From assembly GCF_007830155.1 (NCBI RefSeq), contig NZ_VLKY01000009.1:124001-188000 (forward strand): a stretch of 64,000 bases of DNA. The letters run 5' to 3'. This document shows positions 1 to 8,669 of the stretch, piece after piece. Positions within the stretch are counted from its first letter, which is position 1, and each line of letters opens with the position of its first letter. The position numbers and the translations under genes are program-made. This DNA is from Pseudomonas duriflava (GTDB taxonomy: Bacteria; Pseudomonadota; Gammaproteobacteria; Pseudomonadales; Pseudomonadaceae). The notes beneath the pieces are model-generated. The model searched no databases, was not told the DNA's origin, and saw only the letters and a program-made list of their open reading frames with translations.

Positions 1-2
1 GT

Positions 3-644
3 ATTCGGACACTAGAAAACGGTGAGCGCGAAGGCTATAACACGCTTCCTTACAGCGAGAGCGAAATCCGTCGTATCGCCCGGGTTGGCTTTGATATGGC
101 GCGCGTGCGCGGCAAGAAATTATGCTCGGTAGACAAAGCTAATGTTATGGAGTCCAGCCAGCTCTGGCGCGAAATTGTTGAAGAGGTTGCACAAGAGTAT
201 CCGGACGTCGAGCTTTCCCATATGTATGTAGATAATGCTGCCATGCAGCTAGTCCGTGCGCCTAAGCAGTTTGACGTTATGGTCACCGATAATATGTTTG
301 GCGACATTTTGTCGGATGAGGCCTCTATGCTGACAGGATCAATCGGCATGTTGCCGTCGGCTTCTCTGGATGCCCATAACAAGGGGATGTATGAGCCATG
401 TCATGGCTCGGCTCCTGATATTGCCGGGCAGGGTATCGCCAATCCATTGGCGACTATTCTGTCGGTTTCGATGATGCTTCGTTACAGTTTCAATCAACTC
501 GAAGCTGCCAATGCAATCGAGCAGGCTGTAAGTAAAGTATTGGATCAAAAATTGCGTACCGGCGATATCTGGTCCGAGGGATGCCAAAAAATAGGCACCC
601 GTGAAATGGGTGAGGCGGTAGTCGCGGCGCTCGCGGCTGAGTAA
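3..644 (+). CDS. leuB: 3-isopropylmalate dehydrogenase (C-terminal part)
   Basis: This is the last 213 codons of LeuB; the reading frame is open to the window edge, so about 145 N-terminal residues lie outside. LeuB oxidises and decarboxylates (2R,3S)-3-isopropylmalate with NAD+ in leucine synthesis. Family motifs are visible: the metal- and substrate-binding segment with VDNAAM followed by [12 protein letters not shown], and the cofactor-binding stretch [12 protein letters not shown]. The internal ATG at 96 is not the start, because codons 3-95 (I-R-T-L-E-N-G onward) are typical LeuB sequence. Asd follows after 56 bases on the same strand, the usual pseudomonad order. Confidence 0.97.
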   Translation: MRTLENGEREGYNTLPYSESEIRRIARVGFDMARVRGKKLCSVDKANVMESSQLWREIVEEVAQEYPDVELSHMYVDNAAMQLVRAPKQFDVMVTDNMFGDILSDEASMLTGSIGMLPSASLDAHNKGMYEPCHGSAPDIAGQGIANPLATILSVSMMLRYSFNQLEAANAIEQAVSKVLDQKLRTGDIWSEGCQKIGTREMGEAVVAALAAE

Positions 645-700
645 TCTGTATGGCTGGTCGGAGTGCTTCCGGCCTCCATCTATAACAAAGGGCAGTAGCA

Positions 701-1813
701 ATGAAGCGTGTAGGTCTAATCGGTTGGCGCGGTATGGTGGGATCCGTGCTCATGCAGCGCATGTTGGATGAGCGGGATTTCGACTTGATCGAGCCGGTGT
801 TCTTTACTACCTCCAATGTGGGTGGCGAAGGTCCTTCAATTGGCAAAGAAATCGCGCCGCTGAAAGATGCCTACAGCATTGATGAGCTCAAAAGTCTCGA
901 CGTGATCCTGACCTGTCAGGGTGGCGACTACACCAATGAGGTTTTTCCTCGATTGCGTGAGGCTGGTTGGAACGGTTACTGGATAGATGCGGCTTCCAGC
1001 CTGCGCATGAAAGATGATGCCGTTATCATTCTGGATCCGGTCAATCGTCGTGTCATCGATCAGGCGTTGAACGAAGGCACTAAGAATTATATTGGTGGCA
1101 ACTGTACGGTTAGTCTGATGCTTATGTCATTAGGCGGGCTTTTTGAGGCTGGCTTAGTGGAATGGGTGAGCGCCATGACTTACCAGGCTGCTTCTGGTGC
1201 CGGTGCGCAGAACATGCGCGAGCTTATCCGTCAGATGGGCGCCACATATAACAGCGTGGCGGATGAACTGGCGAACCCAGCTAGCGCCATTCTCGATATT
1301 GACCGCAAGGTGGCTGAAACCCTGCGCGGCGATTCTTTCCCAACCGAGAGTTTCGGTGTGCCGCTAGCGGGCAGCTTGATTCCTTGGATCGACAAAGAGC
1401 TGCCTAATGGACAAAGTCGCGAAGAGTGGAAGGGGCAGGCAGAAACTAACAAGATCCTGGGACGTTTCAACAATCCGATTCCAGTCGATGGTATGTGTGT
1501 ACGCATTGGAGCCATGCGTTGTCACAGTCAAGCGTTGACCATCAAGCTTAATAAAGATGTGCCGTTGTCAGATATCGAGGGTTTAATCAGCCAGCATAAT
1601 CCCTGGGTCAAGCTGGTTCCCAATCAGCGTGAGGCATCTATGCGCGAGCTGACGCCAGCTGCGGTTACAGGTACTTTAAGCGTTCCGGTTGGTCGCTTGC
1701 GTAAGCTGAACATGGGGTCGCATTTCCTTGGAGCCTTTACCGTTGGTGATCAGCTTCTGTGGGGGGCTGCTGAGCCACTACGCCGAATGCTTCGTATCCT
1801 GCTTGAGCGTTAG
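701..1813 (+). CDS. asd: Aspartate-semialdehyde dehydrogenase
   Basis: 370 residues, the usual length for the gram-negative Asd type. The enzyme reduces L-aspartyl-4-phosphate to aspartate semialdehyde with NADPH, the branch point to lysine/diaminopimelate, threonine and methionine. Visible are the N-terminal nucleotide loop GWRGMVGS (residues 8-15), the catalytic cysteine Cys135 in GGNCTVS, the [13 protein letters not shown] loop, and the [10 protein letters not shown] segment that carries the active-site histidine. A terminator-like hairpin follows at 1884-1916, separating it from the asd-like paralogue usg. Confidence 0.97.
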   Translation: MKRVGLIGWRGMVGSVLMQRMLDERDFDLIEPVFFTTSNVGGEGPSIGKEIAPLKDAYSIDELKSLDVILTCQGGDYTNEVFPRLREAGWNGYWIDAASSLRMKDDAVIILDPVNRRVIDQALNEGTKNYIGGNCTVSLMLMSLGGLFEAGLVEWVSAMTYQAASGAGAQNMRELIRQMGATYNSVADELANPASAILDIDRKVAETLRGDSFPTESFGVPLAGSLIPWIDKELPNGQSREEWKGQAETNKILGRFNNPIPVDGMCVRIGAMRCHSQALTIKLNKDVPLSDIEGLISQHNPWVKLVPNQREASMRELTPAAVTGTLSVPVGRLRKLNMGSHFLGAFTVGDQLLWGAAEPLRRMLRILLER

Positions 1814-1883
1814 TAGTAAGGGGAGCTTTCAAGCTTCTCTTATGGATTTGGCTGCACGATTGGCCTGTGACGATTGAAACTAG

Positions 1884-1916
1884 AGAAGGTGGCCGTTAGA
1901 GTGCCGCCTTCTTTTA
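1884..1916 (+). terminator. Rho-independent terminator after asd
   Basis: A 10-bp stem with one G-U pair (AGAAGGTGGC paired with GCCGCCTTCT), a 9-base loop, then TTTATATA. It lies 70 bases after the asd stop and 17 bases before usg. Confidence 0.7.
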
Positions 1917-1932
1917 TATATCAGGCCTATTC

Positions 1933-2943
1933 ATGAGCTCACTTCCTTCGATAGCTATTGTCGGTGCTACTGGTGCCGTGGGTGAGGCCCTGGTTGCCTT
2001 GCTCGAGGAGCGTGACTTTCCGCTCTCCAGCTTGTATCTCTTGTCCAGCGCTGAGTCTGCAGGTAAGTCTTTACCGTTTCGCGGTAAGAATTTAAGAGTA
2101 GGTGTAGCCGAAACTTTTGATTTCAAGCAGGTGGCTGTGACGTTTCTGGCTGCTAATCAAGAGGTGTCGCAAGTAATCGCCGACCGGGCTTTCCAAGCCG
2201 GAAGTTCAATTGTTGATCTTTCTGGAGCCTTAGAGGCATCAATATCGCCACGTGTTATTCCAGGTGTTAATGATCAGGTCTTAAACCTGCTTCCTAAGCC
2301 TTGGCGTGTCTCGATTCCCTGTTCCCCGGCTGCTGCCTTGGTTAGCGCACTGGCCCCGCTGTGTGCCAAAACACCCATTGAGTACGTTACCGTTACCGCC
2401 TGTCTTCCTGCCTCTGGTCGCGGGCGAGCGGGTGTCCGAGAGTTAGCACGCCAAACAACAGAGCTACTTAACGGGCGCTCTATCGAGCCCCGCGTGTTTG
2501 GGCGTCAGTTAGCGTTCAATATACTAGGGCTAGCGGGAAATCAGCAGGAAAATGGATACAGTCAAATCGAGCGGCGTCTAATCGAGGATAGCCAACATAT
2601 ATTAGGTAAATCCCTCGGGATCGTATCGGCGACGTGTATTCAGGTTCCAGTCTTTTATGGCGAAAGCCTGGCAGTGACTTTGAAGACGCAAAGCGCTTTA
2701 ACTATAAAAGAATTGAATCTAGCCTATTCTGGAATACAAAATTTGGAATTGTTTGAGGCTGATGAATATCCAACAGCTGTAGAAGATTCGATTGGGCGGG
2801 ATGAGACGCTCATTGGACGTATGCGACAGCATCCTTCAGATGGGCATGTGATTGAAATGTGGATCGTTTCAGACAATGTTCGAAGATCAGCAGCGTTGAA
2901 TGCCATACAGACTGCGGAATTGTTGATAAAACACACTTCGTAA
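1933..2943 (+). CDS. usg: Asd-like protein Usg (aspartate-semialdehyde dehydrogenase paralogue)
   Basis: 336 residues, homologous to the gram-positive-type aspartate-semialdehyde dehydrogenases but found as a second copy between asd and fimV. The N-terminus has the nucleotide loop GATGAVGEAL (residues 11-20). A cysteine, Cys130 in SIPCSPAAA, sits where the family has the catalytic NCST cysteine, but the surrounding motif is altered (PCSP rather than NCST). In enterobacteria Usg is not the functional Asd; with a canonical asd immediately upstream, a non-catalytic or divergent role is likely here. The function is unknown. A stem-loop follows the stop codon at 2948-2979. Confidence 0.85.
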   Translation: MSSLPSIAIVGATGAVGEALVALLEERDFPLSSLYLLSSAESAGKSLPFRGKNLRVGVAETFDFKQVAVTFLAANQEVSQVIADRAFQAGSSIVDLSGALEASISPRVIPGVNDQVLNLLPKPWRVSIPCSPAAALVSALAPLCAKTPIEYVTVTACLPASGRGRAGVRELARQTTELLNGRSIEPRVFGRQLAFNILGLAGNQQENGYSQIERRLIEDSQHILGKSLGIVSATCIQVPVFYGESLAVTLKTQSALTIKELNLAYSGIQNLELFEADEYPTAVEDSIGRDETLIGRMRQHPSDGHVIEMWIVSDNVRRSAALNAIQTAELLIKHTS

Positions 2944-2947
2944 AAGA

Positions 2948-2979
2948 TACTGATTTAAGTTAGGGCAAACTTATCAGTA
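2948..2979 (+). other. Stem-loop just after the usg stop
   Basis: Two perfect 6-bp arms in series, TACTGA/TCAGTA and TAAGTT/AACTTA, with a 2-base TT bulge and the loop AGGGCA. It begins five bases after the usg stop codon. It has no T-run, so it is not an obvious terminator; it may protect the usg mRNA 3' end or regulate read-through into fimV. The rest of the 140-base usg-fimV spacer also holds a 7-bp inverted repeat, ACACAGT (2999-3005) and ACTGTGT (3035-3041). Confidence 0.55.
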
Positions 2980-3085
2980 CATAAAATAGGCTGGCCGTAC
3001 ACAGTTCAAAAAAACGTCGTAGAAATGAGGCGAGACTGTGTGATGGTGAGTAATCTGCTGCCGACAGAAATCATAAGGGAAAACT

Positions 3086-5962
3086 ATGGTTCGGGTTCGT
3101 AAATTAGTATTAGCAATCGCGGCGGCATCCGCATTTGCGTCAGGATCGACGTATGGCCTCGGCCTAGGTGAAATTCATCTAAATTCGGCATTGAATCAAC
3201 CTTTCAATGCTACTGTCGATCTGACGGATGTCCGTGACCTGAGCGCGCAAGAACTACGACCGCTCCTGGCCTCACCTGATGATTTCAATAAGGCAGGTAT
3301 TGACCGGAATTATTTTCTCACGGATTTAAAGTTTACGCCTGAAGTTCGTCCGGATGGACGAAGTGTCATTCGAATTACATCGTCCAAGCCGGTTCGTGAG
3401 CCTTATCTTAATTTCCTAATGGAGGTTACCTGGCCCAGCGGACGTGTACTTCGCGAATACACGGTTTTGCTGGATCCTCCTCTCTATACGCCGCAACGTG
3501 CTGCAGCCCCGGTCGCGCCCGTTACAGTTCCTTCGCCAATACCTCGCGCATCCCCGCGCTCGACTACAGCTCCAGCTGGCTCAGCGGGATCGCCTGCCAT
3601 CATGGATGGCGAATACATGACCAGCCCTAAGGATACATTGTGGGAGGTCGCTGATCGGACACGCCCCAATGACAGCGTATCTGTTCATCAAATGATGTTG
3701 GCTATTCAGGATCGTAATCCGAACGCCTTCCTCAGCAACAATATCAATCTACTTAAGAGCGGTCAGGTACTGCGTTTGCCGAATGAGGAGCAGGTAAGAG
3801 TTCGCTCTCAGCAGCAGGCGTTGGAAGAGGTGGCTGCTCAAAATCGCGCTTGGCGCGGCGGACTTCGTAACGAAGGCGGGCAGACAACCACTCCTCCTCG
3901 ACAATTGGATGCGACTAATCGTGCGCCTACAGAGCAGCCTTCTTCAGTAGTAGATGAGCATGACAATTTGCGTCTTTTATCTGGGCAGGCGGGGCAATCG
4001 GTTTCTGGAAGTGATCAAGGTAATACAGGCACTAACCAGGCGTTGGCCGATAAGTTGGCAATTACACAGGAAAGTTTGGACTCGACGCGTCGCGAAAATG
4101 AAGAACTGAAAAGCCGTATGGGTGATTTGCAAAGCCAGCTAGATAAATTGCAAAAGCTCATGCAGCTAAAAGATGCTCAGTTGGCCCGTCTGCAAGCCAA
4201 TATGGCCAATCCGCCTGAAAGCCAAAATGCCCCAGGTGATACCCCTGCGACAGAAAATGCTCAGGTGCCGACTACTCCTGAGCCTTCTGCTGAGCAACCT
4301 GTGTCAGTTCCTCAGGCACCCGATGAAAATCCACCTCCTTCTGCTGAAGCTTCTGAGGAAGCAGCACCTGAGCCGGTGCCCAATGAAACATTGGTAGGTA
4401 ATGAAGCGGCTGAAACAGAAATAACTCCCGCACCGTTGGAGTCGTCCGAAACACCTGAAACGCCGGTCTCTGCTCCTTCAGCCGTTCAGGTGACGCCACA
4501 GCCGGTAGCTCCTGCGGCGCCAGTTGCATCGCCTGTGGCCTCCGAAGAGCCCGAGCCAGCGGGTTTCCTGAACGATATTTTGAGCAATTCGCTATGGTTG
4601 GGCTTGATTGGTGGCAGTGCTTTATTGGCGTTGCTGGTTTTGCTGATGGTCAACTCCCGACGCAATGCCATGCGCGAGGCGGAGCGCGAGGCTGCACTTG
4701 AAGAAGAGCAGTCGGTGGGAGCCTTCCGAGTAGATCCGGACGTTCATGAACATAGCCTGGACGGACTGGATCTTGGCGATTTGTCCGACACCTCGTTTGA
4801 TCAGGCTGCAGATGATAAGACTACCTCGGATGCATTGGGGCAGGCAGATATCTATATGGCCTATGGACGCTTTAATCAGGCGGCTGATGTATTGCAGAAG
4901 GCTAGCGATGAAGAGCCGCATCGTACTGATCTGCGTCTGAAGCTTATGGAAGTGTATGCGGAAATGGGTGATCGTGACGGTTTTGTCCGTCAGGAAAATG
5001 AGTTGCGTGAGATTGGCGGTTCTCAGTCTGAAGTGGAGCAGCTTAAGTCCCGTTACCCTGACATGGCTGCGGCGGCAGCTGCAACAGCACTCGGAGCGGC
5101 TGCCCTAGCTGCGGCGCATGAGGTAAGTGAGTCTGAGAAATCATCATTAGAGCAGGCGAGCCAAGAAAAGACGTCTGATGATGATTTTGACTTGAATTTC
5201 GATGATTTCGATTTCGACAAAGACGATGATAAGTCGATGGCGGTAAAGGAGCCTGGCTTTACTCTCGAAACGAGCAGCATTGATAGTCAGCCGGCGGCCT
5301 CACCAGAGGCACCTCTCGAAAATAATGATTTTGACTTCAGTCTGGATTTCAACGAGCCCTCCAAGGAAGAGCCGGTCGCGGATGCTTCGGCATTGAATGA
5401 CGAATTTTCTCTGGATCTAGATGAGCCCTTATTAACTGATGATTCGGATAAAAACGTGCCAGACCAAGCACTTCATCAGCCTGAGGATGAATTCAATCTA
5501 GATTTTGGAAGAGATGCTTCTGCGGTGCAGCACGATCAGGACTTGTCTCATGACTTCGATCTTTCCTTGGATGAGTCTGAAACGCTTCCTGAGGAGCCCT
5601 CGTCATTAGAGACCTCTGTAGAGGAGGCTCCTCTAGTACAAGAAGATAGTTTCGAAGCGCAGCTTCAGCGGGCCAATGAAGACCTGACACGCCAGGGGGA
5701 GGCTGACGAGAATGTGCCCCAGGTGCAGGAAGAGTCTCGACAGGAGCCCTTTGGTGTCGTGGATACCAGTGAGAAGGGGCTGGATGATGACTTTGATTTC
5801 CTGTCAGGAGAGGACGAAACGGCCACTAAGCTGGATTTGGCTCGTGCTTACATCGATATGGGAGATGCTGACGGGGCTCGTGATATCCTCGACGAAGTTC
5901 TTTCGGAGGGTAGCGATGCTCAGCGCAATGAAGCGCGTGAGATGCTCGCTCAATTAAGTTAA
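3086..5962 (+). CDS. fimV: FimV, polar hub / type IV pilus assembly protein
   Basis: 958 residues. FimV is an inner-membrane protein that organises the pole for type IV pilus assembly, twitching and secretion. Domain order: a signal sequence (about residues 1-25), a periplasmic FimV N-terminal domain (to about 130), a LysM peptidoglycan-binding segment beginning near residue 182 (DTLWEVADR...GQVLRLP), a coiled coil at about 320-370, a long Pro/Glu-rich linker, one transmembrane helix at about 502-523, a cytoplasmic TPR-like region (about 585-650), a very acidic stretch rich in Asp-Phe repeats, and the conserved C-terminal FimV helix-turn-helix TPR (about 913-958). The ribosome site AAGGG lies eight bases before the ATG. 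truA starts three codons downstream, suggesting co-transcription. Confidence 0.95.
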   Translation: MVRVRKLVLAIAAASAFASGSTYGLGLGEIHLNSALNQPFNATVDLTDVRDLSAQELRPLLASPDDFNKAGIDRNYFLTDLKFTPEVRPDGRSVIRITSSKPVREPYLNFLMEVTWPSGRVLREYTVLLDPPLYTPQRAAAPVAPVTVPSPIPRASPRSTTAPAGSAGSPAIMDGEYMTSPKDTLWEVADRTRPNDSVSVHQMMLAIQDRNPNAFLSNNINLLKSGQVLRLPNEEQVRVRSQQQALEEVAAQNRAWRGGLRNEGGQTTTPPRQLDATNRAPTEQPSSVVDEHDNLRLLSGQAGQSVSGSDQGNTGTNQALADKLAITQESLDSTRRENEELKSRMGDLQSQLDKLQKLMQLKDAQLARLQANMANPPESQNAPGDTPATENAQVPTTPEPSAEQPVSVPQAPDENPPPSAEASEEAAPEPVPNETLVGNEAAETEITPAPLESSETPETPVSAPSAVQVTPQPVAPAAPVASPVASEEPEPAGFLNDILSNSLWLGLIGGSALLALLVLLMVNSRRNAMREAEREAALEEEQSVGAFRVDPDVHEHSLDGLDLGDLSDTSFDQAADDKTTSDALGQADIYMAYGRFNQAADVLQKASDEEPHRTDLRLKLMEVYAEMGDRDGFVRQENELREIGGSQSEVEQLKSRYPDMAAAAAATALGAAALAAAHEVSESEKSSLEQASQEKTSDDDFDLNFDDFDFDKDDDKSMAVKEPGFTLETSSIDSQPAASPEAPLENNDFDFSLDFNEPSKEEPVADASALNDEFSLDLDEPLLTDDSDKNVPDQALHQPEDEFNLDFGRDASAVQHDQDLSHDFDLSLDESETLPEEPSSLETSVEEAPLVQEDSFEAQLQRANEDLTRQGEADENVPQVQEESRQEPFGVVDTSEKGLDDDFDFLSGEDETATKLDLARAYIDMGDADGARDILDEVLSEGSDAQRNEAREMLAQLS

Positions 5963-5964
5963 TT

Positions 5965-6822
5965 ATGATTGATAGCGTTGTACCGGGGGCAGCCGATGAG
6001 GCTGCCCCCGATGTTTCCAGAATAGCGTTGGGTATCGAGTACATGGGCGCGCGCTACCGCGGATGGCAGCGTCAGCAGGAAGGCGTAGCCTCGGTGCAGG
6101 AAACGCTCGAAAAGGCACTCAGTCGAGTAGCCGCTCATCCTGTTACCGTTGCGTGTGCAGGACGGACGGATGCGGGGGTGCATGCTTGCGGTCAGGTCGT
6201 GCACTTCGATACATCAGTGGATCGTCCTCTCAAAGCCTGGGTATTAGGTGCCAATGCCAATTTGCCTAAAGACATAAGTGTCACTTGGGCGAAGCCTATG
6301 CCAGCTGCATTCAATGCGCGGTTTTCGGCCATAGCCCGCCGATATCGGTATGTCATCTACAATGACCCCATCCGACCGGCCCATTTGGCAGAGGAGGTAA
6401 CCTGGAATCATCGCCCGTTAAATGTCGAGTTAATGCGTAGGGCTGCTTCTAAGCTTGTTGGGACGCATGACTTTACGTCCTTTCGGGCGCAGCAGTGTCA
6501 AGCGAAGTCACCTATTAAGACGGTACATCATATAGAGGTACAACCTTTTGGCCGTCTAATTATTCTGGATATCAGAGCTAATGCTTTCTTGCACCATATG
6601 GTTCGCAATATTGCTGGCGTACTGATGACTATCGGTGCAGGGGAGCGTCCGGTTGAGTGGGTGCTTGAAATCTTAGCCGCACGTGATCGAAAAGCGGGTG
6701 GAGTGACTGCCCATCCTTATGGGCTGTATCTCGTGAAGGTGGAGTATCCTGAAGAGTTCGACGTGCCCGAACGTTTTGTTGGGCCATTATTTCTCTCCGG
6801 TTTGCCCGATAAGGCCAGCTGA
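5965..6822 (+). CDS. truA: tRNA pseudouridine(38-40) synthase
   Basis: 285 residues. TruA isomerises uridines 38-40 in the anticodon arm of many tRNAs. The catalytic aspartate is Asp69 in the invariant GRTDAGVHA motif; the segments RYRYVIYND and FLHHMVRNIAG are also typical. The ATG lies two bases after the fimV stop. The first 18 residues before RIALGIEYMGARY extend beyond the family core, so a slightly later start cannot be excluded, but no better ribosome site is visible. The downstream trpF follows on the same strand, as in other pseudomonads. Confidence 0.95.
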   Translation: MIDSVVPGAADEAAPDVSRIALGIEYMGARYRGWQRQQEGVASVQETLEKALSRVAAHPVTVACAGRTDAGVHACGQVVHFDTSVDRPLKAWVLGANANLPKDISVTWAKPMPAAFNARFSAIARRYRYVIYNDPIRPAHLAEEVTWNHRPLNVELMRRAASKLVGTHDFTSFRAQQCQAKSPIKTVHHIEVQPFGRLIILDIRANAFLHHMVRNIAGVLMTIGAGERPVEWVLEILAARDRKAGGVTAHPYGLYLVKVEYPEEFDVPERFVGPLFLSGLPDKAS

Positions 6823-6876
6823 CGCAATTTGCCACCTTCTGTTACCATCGCCGATTTGATTAAGGGTGTGAATGAT

Positions 6877-7509
6877 TTGTCTGCCGTACGTGTGAAGATT
6901 TGCGGGATCACATGTGTTGAGGATGCTTTGGCAGCGGCCAAGGCTGGAGCAGATGCGATTGGCCTGGTATTTTATCAAAAAAGTCCTCGTGCCGTTTCTA
7001 TCGTGCAAGCGCGCGCCATTCTGTCGGCGCTGCCGCCCTTCGTTACGACAGTTGGGCTGTTCGTAGATGCTTCGCGATGTGAAATTGATGAAACATTGGA
7101 TGCGATCCCTCTGGATTTACTGCAGTTTCATGGAAGCGAGTCGCCTGCGGAGTGTGCTCGTTATCGGCGTCCTTACATGAAGGCCTTGCGCGTGAAACCA
7201 GGTGAAGACCTATTTGCACGTTGCTCGGAGTTTTCTGAAGCGTCCGGTATTCTGCTTGATACCTATGTGCAGGGAATCCCAGGGGGCACGGGGCAGGCTT
7301 TTGATTGGGCGCAAGTTCCTGAAGGTTTGCCTAAGCCAATTGTTCTGGCAGGTGGCTTGACGGTGAACAATGTAGCCGAAGCGATTGCTCAGGTGAGTCC
7401 TTATGCGGTGGATGTGAGTGGCGGTGTGGAGCTGGCCAAGGGCATTAAGGATCACACTAAGATGCATGCGTTTGTCGAGGCGGTAAGGCAGTGTCGTTTG
7501 CCCATGTGA
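6877..7509 (+). CDS. trpF: Phosphoribosylanthranilate isomerase
   Basis: 210 residues from the start chosen here. TrpF converts N-(5-phosphoribosyl)anthranilate to the deoxyribulose form in tryptophan synthesis; it is a TIM barrel. The catalytic cysteine is in VKICGIT near the N-terminus (residue 9) and the catalytic Asp in the GILLDTYV segment; phosphate-binding loops VLAGGL and VDVSGGVE are present. No ATG lies near the conserved start, so I chose TTG at 6877, which has TAAGGG at 6861-6866 ten bases upstream and gives the usual N-terminus ([10 protein letters not shown]). GTG at 6868 is the main alternative. A longer frame from a TTG at 6829 would add residues not typical of the family. Confidence 0.93.
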   Translation: MSAVRVKICGITCVEDALAAAKAGADAIGLVFYQKSPRAVSIVQARAILSALPPFVTTVGLFVDASRCEIDETLDAIPLDLLQFHGSESPAECARYRRPYMKALRVKPGEDLFARCSEFSEASGILLDTYVQGIPGGTGQAFDWAQVPEGLPKPIVLAGGLTVNNVAEAIAQVSPYAVDVSGGVELAKGIKDHTKMHAFVEAVRQCRLPM

Positions 7510-7657
7510 CGGTGGCGACGGCTGAGCCGTCTGTATACGGTAATTTACCCCGGGCTCCGGTCCGGTTGGTAGAACAATTGGCCTGCCCTATATAGCGGCA
7601 GGTTTAGTAGATGCGATACGGGTAGGGGTATCGCTGGGTGAGACGAGTGGAACGGTC

Positions 7658-7783
7658 ATGTGGCGCGTTGGCATAGATAGCATGGCTGGAACCAAGTCCA
7701 CTTACATTCATAATTCGCTCAGGGAATGTGTATCGGTGAAGCCTGGTACATATGAGCCCATGCACGTGGAGAGTAATGCATGA
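7658..7783 (+). CDS. Possible small upstream ORF coupled to accD
   Basis: An ATG at 7658 opens 41 codons ending in a TGA that overlaps the accD start as ATGA. The ribosome site is weak (GAGTGG, eight bases upstream), the protein resembles no family I recognise, and its composition is not strongly protein-like. It lies in the 270-base trpF-accD spacer, which otherwise shows only a 6-bp hairpin (7582-7602) followed by TTT. It could be chance, or a leader peptide affecting accD translation. Confidence 0.2.
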   Translation: MWRVGIDSMAGTKSTYIHNSLRECVSVKPGTYEPMHVESNA

Positions 7784-8667
7784 GCAATTGGCTGGTAGAT
7801 AAACTGATTCCTTCGATCATGCGCTCAGAAGTCAAGCGCAGTTCCGTACCCGAGGGGCTTTGGCATAAATGCCCTTCATGCGAGTCGGTGCTTTACCGTC
7901 CCGAGCTGGAAAAAAATCTTGATGTCTGCCTTAAGTGCGGCCATCACATGCGCATCAATGCGCGTCGGCGTCTTGATATTTTTCTTGATGCGGACGGGCG
8001 TGAAGAGCTGGGAGTCGAGCTTGAGCCTGTAGATCGGCTCAAGTTTAGAGATAGCAAGAAGTACAAGGATCGCTTGACTGCTGCGCAAAAGGAAACAGGT
8101 GAAAAGGATGCCCTGATCGCCATGCGTGGAACTTTGCTAGGCATGCCTATTGCTGTGTGTGCTTTCGAATTTTCTTTCATGGGCGGTTCTATGGGGGCTG
8201 TCGTTGGGGAGCGCTTCGTTCGTGCTGCTAATGAAGCACTTGAGAAGCGTTGTCCTCTCGTCTGCTTTTCCGCTTCGGGTGGCGCTCGGATGCAAGAGGC
8301 ATTGATCTCTCTGATGCAAATGGCTAAGACGTCTGCTGTCCTGGCGCGTCTGCGAGAGGAAGGAATTCCATTCATTTCGGTCCTGACTGACCCTGTGTAT
8401 GGCGGAGTTTCGGCGAGTCTGGCCATGCTAGGTGACCTTATTGTCGCCGAGCCTAAGGCCTTGATCGGATTCGCAGGGCCTCGCGTTATTGAACAGACAG
8501 TGCGTGAAAAGCTGCCGGAAGGTTTTCAGCGTAGTGAGTTTTTGTTAGAGCATGGTGCTGTCGATATCATCATTCCGCGTGCAGAGCTAAGACCTCGCCT
8601 AGCCAAGCTGCTTGCCAGTCTTCAGAGCCTGCCTATGCCTATGCCTATGCCTAGCCCGGCGGCCTGA
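7780..8667 (+). CDS. accD: Acetyl-CoA carboxylase carboxyltransferase subunit beta
   Basis: 295 residues. AccD pairs with AccA to transfer the carboxyl group from carboxybiotin to acetyl-CoA, forming malonyl-CoA for fatty acid synthesis. The N-terminal four-cysteine zinc ribbon is complete (Cys31, Cys34, Cys50, Cys53), and the crotonase-fold core shows the [14 protein letters not shown] and [12 protein letters not shown] segments. The ribosome site GGAGAG precedes the ATG by six bases. Odd feature: the C-terminus ends in alternating Pro-Met ([11 protein letters not shown]), encoded by a hexanucleotide tandem repeat at about 8630-8652. folC follows after two bases. Confidence 0.97.
   Translation: MSNWLVDKLIPSIMRSEVKRSSVPEGLWHKCPSCESVLYRPELEKNLDVCLKCGHHMRINARRRLDIFLDADGREELGVELEPVDRLKFRDSKKYKDRLTAAQKETGEKDALIAMRGTLLGMPIAVCAFEFSFMGGSMGAVVGERFVRAANEALEKRCPLVCFSASGGARMQEALISLMQMAKTSAVLARLREEGIPFISVLTDPVYGGVSASLAMLGDLIVAEPKALIGFAGPRVIEQTVREKLPEGFQRSEFLLEHGAVDIIIPRAELRPRLAKLLASLQSLPMPMPMPSPAA
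8630..8652 (+). repeat. Hexanucleotide tandem repeat in the accD 3' end
   Basis: The unit CCTATG is repeated almost four times in frame and encodes alternating Pro-Met. Six-base units keep the frame, so copy-number change would alter only tail length. Confidence 0.8.
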
Positions 8668-8669
8668 TC

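Noticed and set aside
7582-7602. Hairpin CCTGCC-9-GGCAGG after trpF as a terminator
   Set aside because: The stem is only six base pairs and the tail is TTTAG, so I do not call it a terminator.
7944-8426. Open frame of 160 codons on the minus strand inside accD
   Set aside because: It is antisense to a well-supported accD, is rich in Arg, Ser and Pro as in shadow frames, and has no ribosome site or family resemblance.
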